Positions 33,363 to 41,763 are shown, counted from the stretch's first letter. The stretch: DNA of 64,000 nt from JALYLC01 sp963743275 (GCA_963743275.1 CAVUPB010000011.1:62001-126000); one strand, 5' to 3'. Translations and numbers: made by a program. Notes: generated by a model not told the origin, from the sequence alone.

Positions 33363-34068
33363 CGAAGGACTCGTCCACTCGCGGGCGGGCGGGACGCGCG
33401 TGCTGCGGGCGTCGCGCGGCGACGTCGACGTGCGCCGGGCCGGCGCACGCGCGCTCGAGCGCGCCCGCGAGCTCCGGCGCAGCCGCGGCGAACCGCGAGC
33501 GCGCCTCCGGCTCGACGACCACCTCGACCCTGATCGAGCCGTCGGCGAGCCTCAGATGCGCCTCGATCGGGCCGAGCGTCGCCGAATGGAGGACGAACGA
33601 CGCCTCGCTGCCGGTCTCCCGGGAACGGCTGCCCTCCTCGCGTCCCTCGTCGCCGGCCACCGCCAGCGCCAGCGCGTCGCCGTTCGGGAGCGGCAGCGCG
33701 AGTCCCGGCTGCTGGAGCTCGTGCGCGACCTGGAGGAGCCTGCCGTCGCCGGCGAGCGCGAGCGCGCCCGCGGCCTGCGCCATGCGCCCGGCCGAGCCCG
33801 CCTCCGCGGCCGCTCCGGCCCCGTTCCTGATCTGCAGGAGCACCTCGTCGCCGTGGCTGCGGACGACCCGCACGGGCAGCCGCTGCCCGGGCGCGAGGCC
33901 GGCCGGCAGCTGCACCGAGAGCAGGATCCCCGCGAGCGAGATCACGCCGCGCCCGCCGTTCTGCGGCGCGGCGTCCACGCGCACCACGATGTCCGCACCC
34001 GGACGCAGCGCGAGCTCTTCGAGCAGCGCTCCGGCGGCGACCTGGCGGGCGAGGGTGGTGACTTCCAT
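33349..34068 (-). CDS. Second FliK-like (hook-length control type) protein
   Basis: 239 residues. A middle region of short beta-rich stretches (ISLAGILLSVQLPAGLAPGQRLPV) is followed by a FliK-like C-terminal block (LHSATLGPIEAHLRLADGSI, ~165-184, then FAAAAPELAGALERA). It lacks the long Ala/Pro ruler of fliK at 25788. Encoded with the FhlB-like protein and behind a FliA-type promoter on the minus strand. ATG 34068 was chosen; TTG 34104 is possible. The family match is weaker than for the first fliK, and its role may be in export switching. Confidence 0.62.
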   Translation of the reverse strand: MEVTTLARQVAAGALLEELALRPGADIVVRVDAAPQNGGRGVISLAGILLSVQLPAGLAPGQRLPVRVVRSHGDEVLLQIRNGAGAAAEAGSAGRMAQAAGALALAGDGRLLQVAHELQQPGLALPLPNGDALALAVAGDEGREEGSRSRETGSEASFVLHSATLGPIEAHLRLADGSIRVEVVVEPEARSRFAAAAPELAGALERACAGPAHVDVAARRPQHARPARPRVDESFDAYA

Positions 34069-34131
34069 CTCAAGTTCGCGAGGTACGTGCCGACGACTCG
34101 GCAACGGAAAGGGCAGTCCCCGCTCTCTCCG

Positions 34132-34158
34132 TTATCGACCAATGGATCGCGGCCTCTA
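34132..34158 (-). promoter_or_regulatory. Sigma-28 (FliA)-like promoter of the fliK-like/FhlB pair
   Basis: On the minus strand, TAGA (34158-34155), 15 bases, GTCGATAA (34139-34132). It overlaps the first codons of the divergent flgF-like gene, so transcription in the two directions may compete. Confidence 0.6.
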
Positions 34159-34864
34159 CATCGCAGCCTCCGGCATGCTCGCCGAGCTCACGCGTCAGGA
34201 CCAGATCGCCAACGATCTGGCCAACGCGTCGACGCCGGGCTACCGCGGCGACACGGCGGCGCAGCAGAGCTTCGGCTCGCTGATGCTCTCCAACCGCGCG
34301 ACCGGCCAGATCGTCGGCCCGCTCGCACAGGGCGTCCAGATCGTCGGCAACACCACCGACATGACGCCGGCGGCGCTCAAGCAGACCGACGAGCCGCTCG
34401 ACATCGCACTCGACGGGGCGGGATTCTTCACGGTCCAGACGCCGGCGGGGAAGCGCTACACCCGTGACGGGCAGCTCGTGATCGACCCGCAGGGACGGCT
34501 GGCGACGGCCACCGGCTTCCTCGTCCTCGACGACAAGGGCCGGCCGTTCAAGGTCGGCACCGCCACCGCCCTCGTGATCGGGTCCGACGGCGCGGTCACG
34601 AGCGCCGGCAAGGCCGTGGCGCGCCTGGGGGTCGTCTCGCTGACGAACCCGGTCAAGCAGGGCGACACGCTGTTTGCGGGCACCGCCGCGCCGCGTCCGG
34701 CGGCCACGCGGGTCGTGCAGGGCTCGCTCGAGGGCTCGGGCGTCAACCCGATCAGCGCGATGGTCGCGATGCTGACGTCGCTGCGCGCCTTCGAGGCCGG
34801 CCAGAAGGCCGTCCAGACGATCGACGAGACGCTGCAAAAGGGCATCTCCGTGGGCGGCGTCTGA
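34142..34864 (+). CDS. flgF: Flagellar rod/hook-family protein, FlgF-like
   Basis: 240 residues. N-terminal rod signature (MLAELTRQDQIANDLANASTPGYRGD, abridged, ~12-37), central GAGFFTVQTPAGKRYTRDG (~92-110) and C-terminal helix (NPISAMVAMLTSLRAFEAGQKAVQTIDE, abridged). Paired with flgG downstream, as flhO-flhP in Bacillus. ATG 34142 has no ribosome site and lies next to the opposing FliA promoter, so its own promoter is not obvious. FlgF against FlgG cannot be told for certain from sequence alone. Confidence 0.85.
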   Translation: MDRGLYIAASGMLAELTRQDQIANDLANASTPGYRGDTAAQQSFGSLMLSNRATGQIVGPLAQGVQIVGNTTDMTPAALKQTDEPLDIALDGAGFFTVQTPAGKRYTRDGQLVIDPQGRLATATGFLVLDDKGRPFKVGTATALVIGSDGAVTSAGKAVARLGVVSLTNPVKQGDTLFAGTAAPRPAATRVVQGSLEGSGVNPISAMVAMLTSLRAFEAGQKAVQTIDETLQKGISVGGV

Positions 34865-34883
34865 GATGGATCCGGGTGCGAGC

Positions 34884-34910
34884 TAAATCCATGGACGCCC
34901 TGGTCGATGA
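34884..34910 (+). promoter_or_regulatory. Sigma-28 (FliA)-like promoter of flgG and the filament genes
   Basis: TAAA (34884-34887), 15 bases, GTCGATGA (34903-34910). The leader before flgG would be ~108 bases. The genes from flgG to flagellin (35026-40489) run on without a terminator, so this promoter may serve them all. Confidence 0.65.
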
Positions 34911-35025
34911 CCGTGCAGTCGGAGAGGGAACCCGCGGGCCGGACTGCATCGCGCAGAAGCCTCGGGGGATCGCAGACGTCGATCTCCCCACCCCTCTCGA
35001 AGGTACGAGGAAAGGCTAGGGCTTC

Positions 35026-35751
35026 ATGGCGAACGGGATCTATGCCGCCGCCGCCGGCATGGCGGCGCAGCAGGTTCGGCTCGACGCGATCGCGAACGAC
35101 CTGGCCAACGCCGGCACGTTCGGCTACAAGAGCGAGCGGGTCGGATTCCGCGATCTGCTCTACGGCGCCGAGCAGGGCGTGGCGGTCGGTTCGGGATCGG
35201 CCGCCGTCGACCTCGGCCGCTCCGACGTCCAGGGCGGGCTCACCACGTCGAACAGCCCGCTCTCGCTCGCGATCTCGGGCCCGGGCTTCTTCCAGGTCAA
35301 GCGCACCGACGGCAGCGTCGCGCTGACGCGCAACGGCGCCTTCCAGCTCGACTCGCGGGGCAGGCTCGTGACGTCGAACGGCGAGCAGCTCGTCCCGCCG
35401 ATCCGCGTGCCGGTGGGCACCCAGCCGCACGACGTGATCGTCGCGACCGACGGGACGGTCAGCCTCAAGGGCCGCAAGGTCGGCACGATCCGCCTGGTCA
35501 CCGTCCCCGCGCCGGCCTCGCTGCAGTCGGTCGGCAACAGCTCGTTCGCGGCGACGCGCGCGAGCGGCGCCGCGCGCCCCGTGACCGCCGCGGGAGCGAA
35601 GGTCGTGCAGTCGCAGGAGGAGGGCTCGGACGTCGACATCGCGACCACGATGACCGACATGCTCGACACGCAGCAGACGTACACGCTCGTGAGCCGCGCG
35701 CTCCAGACCCAAGACCAGCTCGCCCAGATCGCCAACGGGCTGAAGCGCTGA
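35026..35751 (+). CDS. flgG: Flagellar distal rod protein FlgG
   Basis: 241 residues. N-terminal signature MANGIYAAAAGMAAQQVRLD with IANDLANAGTFGYKSERVGF (~22-41), central GPGFFQVKRTDGSVALTRNG (~85-104) and C-terminal LDTQQTYTLVSRALQTQDQL (~215-234). FlgG builds the distal rod. It opens the long flgG-flagellin gene run. AGGAAAGG precedes ATG 35026 at a rather wide spacing. Confidence 0.9.
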   Translation: MANGIYAAAAGMAAQQVRLDAIANDLANAGTFGYKSERVGFRDLLYGAEQGVAVGSGSAAVDLGRSDVQGGLTTSNSPLSLAISGPGFFQVKRTDGSVALTRNGAFQLDSRGRLVTSNGEQLVPPIRVPVGTQPHDVIVATDGTVSLKGRKVGTIRLVTVPAPASLQSVGNSSFAATRASGAARPVTAAGAKVVQSQEEGSDVDIATTMTDMLDTQQTYTLVSRALQTQDQLAQIANGLKR

Positions 35752-35755
35752 TCCC

Positions 35756-36091
35756 GTGGCCGACTCGCTGCCACCCGTCGACTCGGCTCTGATCCCGGCC
35801 TCCGTGCGCAGCGCGGGCCCGGAAGCGCAGAAGCTGTACACCGTCGCGCTCTCGTTCGAGCAGCTGCTCACCCAGCAGGTCACGCAGGCGCTCACGGCGA
35901 CGATGCACGAGCCCGGGGACGACACGGACGGCTCCGGCGGCGACGCGAGCACCGGCATGGCCGAGCAGATGCTGCCGGGTGCGCTCGCCCAGGGCATCAC
36001 GCAGGCGGGCGGGCTCGGCCTCGCGGGCCAGCTCTACGAGGCGCTCGGCGGCGGAGCCGCCGCGCAGAGCGCCGCGAAGGCGGGCGCATGA
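35756..36091 (+). CDS. Rod-binding (FlgJ N-terminal-type) protein
   Basis: 111 residues. YTVALSFEQLLTQQVTQALTATM (abridged, ~28-50) and MAEQMLPGALAQGITQAGGLGLAGQLYEAL (shortened) match the FlgJ rod-capping domain; the muramidase half of enteric FlgJ is absent. The peptidoglycan hydrolases at 25219 and 40628 may supply that activity. GTG 35756 begins 4 bp after flgG, and the stop overlaps the flgN start. Confidence 0.78.
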   Translation: MADSLPPVDSALIPASVRSAGPEAQKLYTVALSFEQLLTQQVTQALTATMHEPGDDTDGSGGDASTGMAEQMLPGALAQGITQAGGLGLAGQLYEALGGGAAAQSAAKAGA

Positions 36092-36567
36092 GCCGGCTGC
36101 TCGAGCACCTCGAGCGGCAGCTCGCGTCCTCGCGCCGCCTGCTCGAGATCGTCATCACGCAGCGCGGCGCGATCCGCCGGCAGGACGTCGAGACCGTCCT
36201 CGCGAGCCTGGCCGACGTCCAGGCCGAGATGAACCACCGCGCCCGCCTCGAGCAGGAGCGCGACAGCCTGCTCGCCGAGGTCGCGGGCGCGCGCGGCGCG
36301 GCGCCCGAGACGATCGGCCTCGAAGACGTGCTCCTCGGCCGCCCGCCCGCCGAATGCCTGCAGGCGCGCACGATGTCCGCCGAGCTGCGCGGCCTCGTCG
36401 TCGAGATCGGCCGCATCCACGAGCAGAACCGCGTCATGATCCGCCAGGAGCTGGCGTTTCTCGACCACCTCATGCGCGTGCTCTCCGGGACGCCGCAGGC
36501 CGGATACTCGCCCACGGGCTGGCTCAGCACCCCCCAGGCAGCGACCGTCGTCGACGCGAAGGCCTGA
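36088..36567 (+). CDS. flgN: FlgN-like flagellar export chaperone
   Basis: 159 residues, mainly helical, with a heptad-like pattern (LLEHLERQLASSRRLLEIVI at the start; LRGLVVEIGRIHEQNRVMIRQEL near ~105-127). FlgN keeps the junction proteins FlgK and FlgL unfolded until export, and it lies directly before them. Its start overlaps the previous stop. Family identity rests on helix pattern and position. Confidence 0.75.
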   Translation: MSRLLEHLERQLASSRRLLEIVITQRGAIRRQDVETVLASLADVQAEMNHRARLEQERDSLLAEVAGARGAAPETIGLEDVLLGRPPAECLQARTMSAELRGLVVEIGRIHEQNRVMIRQELAFLDHLMRVLSGTPQAGYSPTGWLSTPQAATVVDAKA

Positions 36568-36570
36568 GCC

Positions 36571-37977
36571 GTGTCGATCTCCACCTTCGTCGGCCTCGAG
36601 ACCGCGCTGCGCGGACTGCTCGCCCAGCAGCAGGCGCTCGACCTCGCCGGCCACAACGTCGCCAACGCGAACACCGCCGGCTACACGCGCCGGGTCGCGA
36701 ACCTCGCCACCTCGATACCGCTCCAGGTCGCGCCGGGAATGCTGCTCGGCACGGGCGTCAACGTCGTCTCGTACCAGCGCATCCGCGACGGCTTCCTCGA
36801 CACCCAGCTGCGGGCGCAGACGATGCTCCAGGGCGCTGCCGAGGCCAAGCAGGAGGGGCTCGGCCAGGTCGAGTCGGTGCTGAACGAGCCGTCGGACAGT
36901 GGACTCGGCAACCTGCTCGGCAAGTACTGGTCGGCCTGGCAGAACGTCGCGAACGCGCCGGAGGACGTCGCCACCCGCCAGGCTCTCGTCGAGGCCGCCT
37001 CGAGCCTCGCCTCCGGCTTCAACTCCATCTCCTCGCAGCTCGGCACGATCAGGACGCAGACGAGCCAGGAGACCCAGCTGACGGTCGACGAGATCAACTC
37101 GGACGGCCAGGATCTCAGCAGCCTCAACAAGGCGATCTTCGACGCGACGGCGATGGGCAACACGCCCGACGACCTGCTCGACCAGCGCGATCTCGTGCTC
37201 GACAAGCTCAGCAAGCTCGGCTCCGTCAGCACGACCGACAACGGCGACGGGACGATCAAGGTGACGTTCTCGGGCGTCACGCTCGTCGACGGGACGACCC
37301 AGCACGTCGTGAGCGAGAGCGGCGGCACGCTGTCGAACGACATGGCCGTGCCGGAGACCGCCGCGCTCGGCGCGACGACGGGCAAGCTCGGCGCCCTCGT
37401 CGCCCTGCGCGACGTGACGCTGCCGGGGTACGCCGCGCAGCTCGACTCGATCGCCGCGACGCTGATCACGCAGACGAACGCCCTGCAGGCCGGCGGCGTC
37501 GACGTGAACGGGGTCACGCAGACCGGGGGCTACGGCCTCGACGGCTCGACGGGAGTCGCGTTCTTCTCGGGCACGAATGCGGCGACGATCGGCGTGAGCG
37601 TGACCGCGGCCAAGATCGCAGCCGCCTCGGCGTCGGGGAAGCCCGGCGACAACACGAACGCGCTCCGGATCTCCGACGTCGCGTACGACAAGACGCTCGC
37701 CCCGCTCGGCGGCGCGACGATCGACGACGCCTACTCGACGCTCGTCACCACGATCGGCTCCGCCTCCGAGGGCGCCACGCGCGCGGTCGGCAACGCGGGC
37801 GCGCTCGTCGCGACGCTCACGAACCGGCGCGACTCCATCTCGGGCGTCTCGATGGACGAGGAGATGACGAACCTCATCAAGTTCCAGCAGGGCTACCAGG
37901 CGGCCGCCCGCGCGCTGACGACGATGGACGACGTGATCGAGCTCCTGATCACCCGCACCGGGAGGGCCGGACTATGA
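36571..37977 (+). CDS. flgK: Flagellar hook-associated protein 1 (FlgK)
   Basis: 468 residues. N-terminal signature (LLAQQQALDLAGHNVANANTAGYTRR, abridged, ~17-42), the LGNLLGKYWSAWQNVANAPED segment (abridged, ~112-132) and the C-terminal helix (MDEEMTNLIKFQQGYQAAARALT, abridged, ~430-452) are typical. FlgK is the first hook-filament junction protein. GTG 36571 follows flgN by 3 bp; the stop overlaps flgL. Confidence 0.95.
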   Translation: MSISTFVGLETALRGLLAQQQALDLAGHNVANANTAGYTRRVANLATSIPLQVAPGMLLGTGVNVVSYQRIRDGFLDTQLRAQTMLQGAAEAKQEGLGQVESVLNEPSDSGLGNLLGKYWSAWQNVANAPEDVATRQALVEAASSLASGFNSISSQLGTIRTQTSQETQLTVDEINSDGQDLSSLNKAIFDATAMGNTPDDLLDQRDLVLDKLSKLGSVSTTDNGDGTIKVTFSGVTLVDGTTQHVVSESGGTLSNDMAVPETAALGATTGKLGALVALRDVTLPGYAAQLDSIAATLITQTNALQAGGVDVNGVTQTGGYGLDGSTGVAFFSGTNAATIGVSVTAAKIAAASASGKPGDNTNALRISDVAYDKTLAPLGGATIDDAYSTLVTTIGSASEGATRAVGNAGALVATLTNRRDSISGVSMDEEMTNLIKFQQGYQAAARALTTMDDVIELLITRTGRAGL

Positions 37978-38858
37978 CCGATCGGATCACGAACGCGATG
38001 ACGTCGCGGACCGTGATGTCGGACATCCAGAGCGTCTTCGCGCAGCTCGCGAAGACCCAGGCGAAGCTCTCTTCGGGCAAGCAGCTGACCAAGCCCTCGG
38101 ACGATCCGTTCGGGACGAGCCGCGCGCTGCTCTACCGCGCGGGCCTCGAGGCGAACAGGCAGTACCAGGCCAACACGGCCGACGCCTCCGCCTGGCTCGG
38201 GGCCACCGACACCGCGCTCAGCCAGATGGGCAGCGACGCGAACCGCGCGCGCGATCTCATCCTCCAGGCCGCGAACGGCACGCTCTCGCTCTCCCAGCGC
38301 GGCACGATCGCCTCGGAGCTCGACCAGATCGCCGAGTCGATCAAGTCGGCTGCGAACACCCAGTACGCCGGGCGCTACATCTTCTCCGGCTCGGCGACGA
38401 CGACGGCGCCGTTCTCGGCCTCGGGTGCCGACACCTACCTCGGCAACTCGGACTCGATCAGCCGCGAGATCGGCCAGAACATCCAGGTGCCGATCAACGT
38501 CACGGGCGACGCGGTGGCGACCCCGCTGCTCGCGGCGATCCGCCAGGCCGCCGTGGACATGCGCGCCGGCGGCACCCCCGCCAACCTGAGCACCGTCGAC
38601 CTCGCGGCGATGGACGCCGCCAGCGACACGATCCTGACGACGCGCGCGACGGTCGGCGCGCACACGAACCGCCTCACCGCCGCGAGCGACCGGCTGCAGC
38701 AGCTCGAGCAGGCGCAGACGCAGCAGCTCTCCGACACCGAGGACGCCGACGTCGCCCAGACGATGATCGATTTCTCGAATCAGTCGGCGGTCTACCAGGC
38801 CGCGCTCAAGGCCGGCGCGAACCTGATCCAGCCCTCGCTCCTCAACTTCCTCAAATAG
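37974..38858 (+). CDS. flgL: Flagellar hook-associated protein 3 (FlgL)
   Basis: 294 residues. The flagellin-like N-terminus (AKLSSGKQLTKPSDDPFGTS, ~31-50) and C-terminus (DVAQTMIDFSNQSAVYQAAL, ~262-281) flank a short middle region; this is the pattern of FlgL rather than flagellin. It forms the second junction zone between hook and filament. ATG 37974 overlaps the flgK stop. Confidence 0.93.
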   Translation: MTDRITNAMTSRTVMSDIQSVFAQLAKTQAKLSSGKQLTKPSDDPFGTSRALLYRAGLEANRQYQANTADASAWLGATDTALSQMGSDANRARDLILQAANGTLSLSQRGTIASELDQIAESIKSAANTQYAGRYIFSGSATTTAPFSASGADTYLGNSDSISREIGQNIQVPINVTGDAVATPLLAAIRQAAVDMRAGGTPANLSTVDLAAMDAASDTILTTRATVGAHTNRLTAASDRLQQLEQAQTQQLSDTEDADVAQTMIDFSNQSAVYQAALKAGANLIQPSLLNFLK

Positions 38859-38879
38859 GCCCGAAAGGAGGCCGAGCAC

Positions 38880-39362
38880 ATGCACATCGAAAGCACCCGG
38901 TTCGGCACGATCGAGGTCCGGGACGACGCGGTGATCACCTTCGCCGACGGACTTCCCGGACTGCCCGGCCAGCAGTGGAGCCTCGTCGCCACCGACGAGA
39001 ACTCCCCGTTCTTCTGGCTGCACTCGATCGAGCACCCCGACGTGGCGCTGCCCGTCACCTCGCCCTGGCTGTTCTTCAGCAACTACGAGGTGCGCCTCTC
39101 CGACGACGAGGCCGCGCGGCTCGGGCTCAGCGACGCCGGCGATGCGTACATCGTGTGCGTCGTGCGGGCCGCCGAGCACCTGGACGAGTTCACCATCAAC
39201 CTCGTCAGCCCGCTCGTCATCAACGCCGGCACGCGCCAGGGCCGGCAGGTCATCAACGACACGGGCGGCTACTCTGTCCGGCATCCCCTCTTCTCCGAGG
39301 TGGAGCTGGAAGCGGTGCGGTCGAGCCAAGCGGCCGTCCCGGTAGCGGCGGCAGGCGGTTGA
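38880..39362 (+). CDS. fliW: Flagellar assembly factor FliW
   Basis: 160 residues. FliW motifs: FGTIEVRDDAVITFADGLPG (~8-27), SPFFWLHSIEHPDVALPVTSP (abridged) and NLVSPLVINAGTRQGRQVI (~108-126). FliW binds either flagellin or CsrA; when flagellin is exported FliW is freed, inhibits CsrA and allows flagellin translation. The gene order fliW-csrA-flagellin supports this circuit here. A perfect AAAGGAGG precedes ATG 38880. Confidence 0.95.
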   Translation: MHIESTRFGTIEVRDDAVITFADGLPGLPGQQWSLVATDENSPFFWLHSIEHPDVALPVTSPWLFFSNYEVRLSDDEAARLGLSDAGDAYIVCVVRAAEHLDEFTINLVSPLVINAGTRQGRQVINDTGGYSVRHPLFSEVELEAVRSSQAAVPVAAAGG

Positions 39363-39384
39363 AAGGCAAGGGAAGCGATCACCG

Positions 39385-39627
39385 ATGCTCGTGATCACGC
39401 GCAAGTCCGGTGAGCAGATCTGTCTCGGCGACGACGTCACCATCACGGTGCTCGACGTCACCGGATCGACAGTGAGGCTCGGCATCGAGGCGCCGGCGGA
39501 GATCCCCATCTTCCGTGGGGAGATCTGGGCCGACGTCAAGGCCGAGAACCGGGCAGCGGCGAACGCGAGCGTCGACGCAATCCCCCCTGTCAAGAACCGC
39601 ACGGATCCGGGCCCCTCCGGGGCCTGA
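39385..39627 (+). CDS. csrA: Carbon storage/translation regulator CsrA
   Basis: 80 residues. MLVITRKSGEQICLGDDVTI (~1-20) and VRLGIEAPAEIPIFRGEIW (~31-49) are the CsrA core; RNA-binding basic residues at the start are kept, and R in GIxAP is replaced by E. A ~20-residue variable tail ends the protein. CsrA blocks translation by binding GGA motifs near ribosome sites, and two such motifs lie just before the flagellin start. Confidence 0.95.
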   Translation: MLVITRKSGEQICLGDDVTITVLDVTGSTVRLGIEAPAEIPIFRGEIWADVKAENRAAANASVDAIPPVKNRTDPGPSGA

Positions 39628-39650
39628 GCCCGCCTTCATTTTCAGCTCAT

Positions 39651-39669
39651 CCTCGGAAAGGACTGACGG
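39651..39669 (+). promoter_or_regulatory. Candidate CsrA-binding leader of flagellin 1
   Basis: Two GGA triplets (39655-39657 and 39660-39662) lie within the Shine-Dalgarno region (GGAAAGGA) of flagellin 1. This fits the known Bacillus case where CsrA blocks hag translation. The second flagellin also has a double GGA in its ribosome site. Confidence 0.45.
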
Positions 39670-39673
39670 TCCC

Positions 39674-40489
39674 ATGGGACTTCGCATCGAGACCAACATC
39701 GAAGCGATGGATGCGCATCGCAACTTGCTCGCCACGTCGACGAAGATCTCTCAGTCGATGTCGCGGCTCAGCTCCGGCTACCGCATCAACAAGGCGGCGG
39801 ACGACGCCGCCGGCCTCGCGATCAGCGAGAAGCTGCAGACGCAGGTCGGCGGCCTCAACCAGGCGCAGCGCAACGCGCAGGACGCCGTCTCGCTCGTGCA
39901 GACGGCAGAGGGCTCGATGAGCGAGGTGCAGTCGATGCTGCAGCGCGTTCGCGACCTCGCCGTGCAGTACAACAACGGCACGCTGTCGGCCTCCGACAAG
40001 GCCTCGATCACGAACGAGGTCACGCAGCTCTGCGACGAGATCGCACGCATCGCCTCGCAGACGAAGTTCAACGGCATCTCGCTGCTCACCGGCGCCGGCG
40101 TCATCAGCTTCCAGATCGGCGCCAACGACGGCGAGACGATCAGCGTGTCGACGCGCGACATGTTCGGCGCGAGCTCGACGTATGACGTCAACTCCGCGCT
40201 GTTCACCTTCGGCGCGACGGTCACGCTGGCCTCGATCGACGCGGCGATCGACAACATCTCGACCGCGCGCTCGACGTTCGGCGCGGTGCAGAACCGCCTC
40301 GAGCACACGCTCAACAACCTCGCGATCTACTCGGAGAACCTGAGCGCCTCCGTGAGCCAGATCAAGGACGTCGACATGGCGGCCGAGATGGTGAACTTCA
40401 CGAAGCTGCAGATCCTGCAGTCGGCCGGCACCTCGATGCTGGCGCAGGCGAACAGCGCTCCGCAGTCCGTGCTCAAGCTGCTCGGCTGA
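39674..40489 (+). CDS. hag: Flagellin 1
   Basis: 271 residues, a minimal flagellin with only D0/D1 domains. N-terminal TNIEAMDAHRNLLATSTKIS and LSSGYRINKAADDAAGLAIS (~33-52); C-terminal IKDVDMAAEMVNFTKLQILQ (~229-248) and SAPQSVLKLLG. It forms the filament. It differs from flagellin 2 (50037) at roughly 22 positions by eye. It lies 46 bp after csrA with no FliA-type site directly upstream, so it probably depends on read-through plus CsrA/FliW control. A strong terminator follows. Confidence 0.96.
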   Translation: MGLRIETNIEAMDAHRNLLATSTKISQSMSRLSSGYRINKAADDAAGLAISEKLQTQVGGLNQAQRNAQDAVSLVQTAEGSMSEVQSMLQRVRDLAVQYNNGTLSASDKASITNEVTQLCDEIARIASQTKFNGISLLTGAGVISFQIGANDGETISVSTRDMFGASSTYDVNSALFTFGATVTLASIDAAIDNISTARSTFGAVQNRLEHTLNNLAIYSENLSASVSQIKDVDMAAEMVNFTKLQILQSAGTSMLAQANSAPQSVLKLLG

Positions 40490-40529
40490 GGATTCGACCC
40501 CGGCGGAGCCCGGGGGATTCGCGATCGGA

Positions 40530-40563
40530 CGAAGGCCCGCCTCCGGCGGGCCTTCGCCGTTTT
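40530..40563 (+). terminator. Rho-independent terminator after flagellin 1
   Basis: A perfect 12-bp stem (40530-40541 with 40545-40556), TCC loop, then GCCGTTTT. The strongest terminator in the window, as expected after a highly expressed filament gene. Confidence 0.85.
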
Positions 40564-40592
40564 CGCCGGCTTCGCCGCACTTGGGGCGTGCC

Positions 40593-40619
40593 TCAACTGC
40601 GACCGCCGCCGGCCGATTA
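40593..40619 (+). promoter_or_regulatory. Sigma-28 (FliA)-like promoter of a leaderless CHAP-domain gene
   Basis: TCAA (40593-40596), 15 bases, GCCGATTA (40612-40619). ATG 40628 follows 9 bases after the -10, so the message should be leaderless or nearly so. Confidence 0.7.
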
Positions 40620-40627
40620 CCCGGGCG

Positions 40628-41251
40628 ATGCCGATCACCGACGTCGTCAGCCGCGTGACCGAGATCGAGACGCTCGCCGCGCGCACTTCGGGATCCGTCC
40701 CGCCCGACGCGAGCGCGGCCTTCTCCACGGCGCTCACCGCCGCGGCAGCGCCCTCGCCTCTGGCCACGGCGCAGCCCGCAGCGCTCGACGCCGTCGCGCG
40801 GCCCGTGCTGCTCGGCGGCACGAGCGGCGCGAACGTGCTCGCCGCGGCCGAGAGCCAGGTCGGCCAGAGCGAGCAGCCGCCCGGCTCGAACGACGGCCCC
40901 CAGCTCGCGGTCTACCGCACCGCGGTGGCCGGCTCGGCGGCGGGTCAGCCGTGGTGCGCGACCTTTGCCTCGTGGTGCGCTGCGCAGGCGGGGGTCCCGG
41001 TCGGCGACGGTGGCAGCGGCTCGGCCTCGGTCGCCGCGATCGCGGACTGGGCCTCGCGCTCCGGGCGCCTCCTGCCCGCGTCGTCGACGCCGGCTCCGGG
41101 CGATCTGATCCTCTTCGGCGGTCGCCACATCGGCATCGTCGAGTCGGTCAACGCCGACGGCTCGCTGACGACGGTCGAGGGCAACCACGGCAACGCCGTG
41201 AGCCGCGCCCACCGGTCGCCCTCCGAGGCGACCGGCTACGTGCGTCTCTGA
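40628..41251 (+). CDS. CHAP-domain peptidoglycan amidase/endopeptidase, flagellum-associated
   Basis: 207 residues. After an Ala-rich N-terminal third (~1-70) a CHAP domain follows: catalytic Cys in PWCATFASWC (~109-118), His in GRHIGIVESV (~168-177) and EGNHGNAVS. CHAP enzymes cut peptide bonds in peptidoglycan. There is no signal peptide; like the SLT enzyme it may leave through the flagellar export gate. The FliA-type promoter and the place after flagellin suggest a role late in flagellum assembly or in daughter-cell wall remodelling. Confidence 0.85.
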   Translation: MPITDVVSRVTEIETLAARTSGSVPPDASAAFSTALTAAAAPSPLATAQPAALDAVARPVLLGGTSGANVLAAAESQVGQSEQPPGSNDGPQLAVYRTAVAGSAAGQPWCATFASWCAAQAGVPVGDGGSGSASVAAIADWASRSGRLLPASSTPAPGDLILFGGRHIGIVESVNADGSLTTVEGNHGNAVSRAHRSPSEATGYVRL

Positions 41252-41259
41252 GCCGTTCG

Positions 41260-41448
41260 TCAGACGCGCACGTCGACGTGCGGGAAGTCGTCGTCGTCGC
41301 CCTCGGGGGGAGCTTCGCGCTGCTCGCCACCGCGCTCGCGCGGGGAAGGGCGCCCCTCGTCGCCGCTGCGGTGGCGCCGCGCGACGGGCCGCGCCGGCGG
41401 GGCCGGCGTGACGAGGGGGAGGTCGACCGGGTCGACCGGCGAGCTCAT
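41260..41448 (-). CDS. Small acidic/Pro-rich protein at the end of the flhF operon
   Basis: 62 residues, MSSPVDPVDLPLVTPAPPAR onward, ending with an acidic run and FPHVDVRV; probably disordered. Its ATG overlaps the stop of the small membrane protein gene upstream (ATGA), the main evidence for translation. It converges on the CHAP gene. Family unknown. Confidence 0.5.
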   Translation of the reverse strand: MSSPVDPVDLPLVTPAPPARPVARRHRSGDEGRPSPRERGGEQREAPPEGDDDDFPHVDVRV

Positions 41449-41735
41449 CCGGCCCGCTCCTCAGCGCCGCGGACGCGGTTGCGCCGGGCGGCCGCGATGG
41501 CCTGGCCGGTGAGCACGCGCCGCCAGACCGCGACGGCGGCGGCCCATGTGAGCAGGTACGCGACCACGCCGGCCGCGAACGCGTGCTCGAGCGCCGGAGC
41601 GAGCGCAGCGCCGTGCGTGAGGCCGGCGGCGAGCACGACGCCGTAGCCGGCCATGCCGCCGAACGCCTTGCTGCGGCGGATCGCGATTCCGGCACTGGGG
41701 TGCTCCGCGAGCGATGTGAGGTGAGACTCGGACAT
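41445..41735 (-). CDS. Small two-helix membrane protein following flhF
   Basis: 96 residues from ATG 41735. A polar N-terminus is followed by two membrane helices (MAGYGVVLAAGLTHGAALAP and AFAAGVVAYLLTWAAAVAVW, abridged) and a basic tail (RRNRVRGAEERAG). It is the place where flhG (MinD-like) usually follows flhF; no flhG is present. Family not recognised. Gap to flhF is 28 bp. Confidence 0.62.
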   Translation of the reverse strand: MSESHLTSLAEHPSAGIAIRRSKAFGGMAGYGVVLAAGLTHGAALAPALEHAFAAGVVAYLLTWAAAVAVWRRVLTGQAIAAARRNRVRGAEERAG

Positions 41736-41763
41736 CAGGTGGGCTGGGCGATCCCGGGCGATC

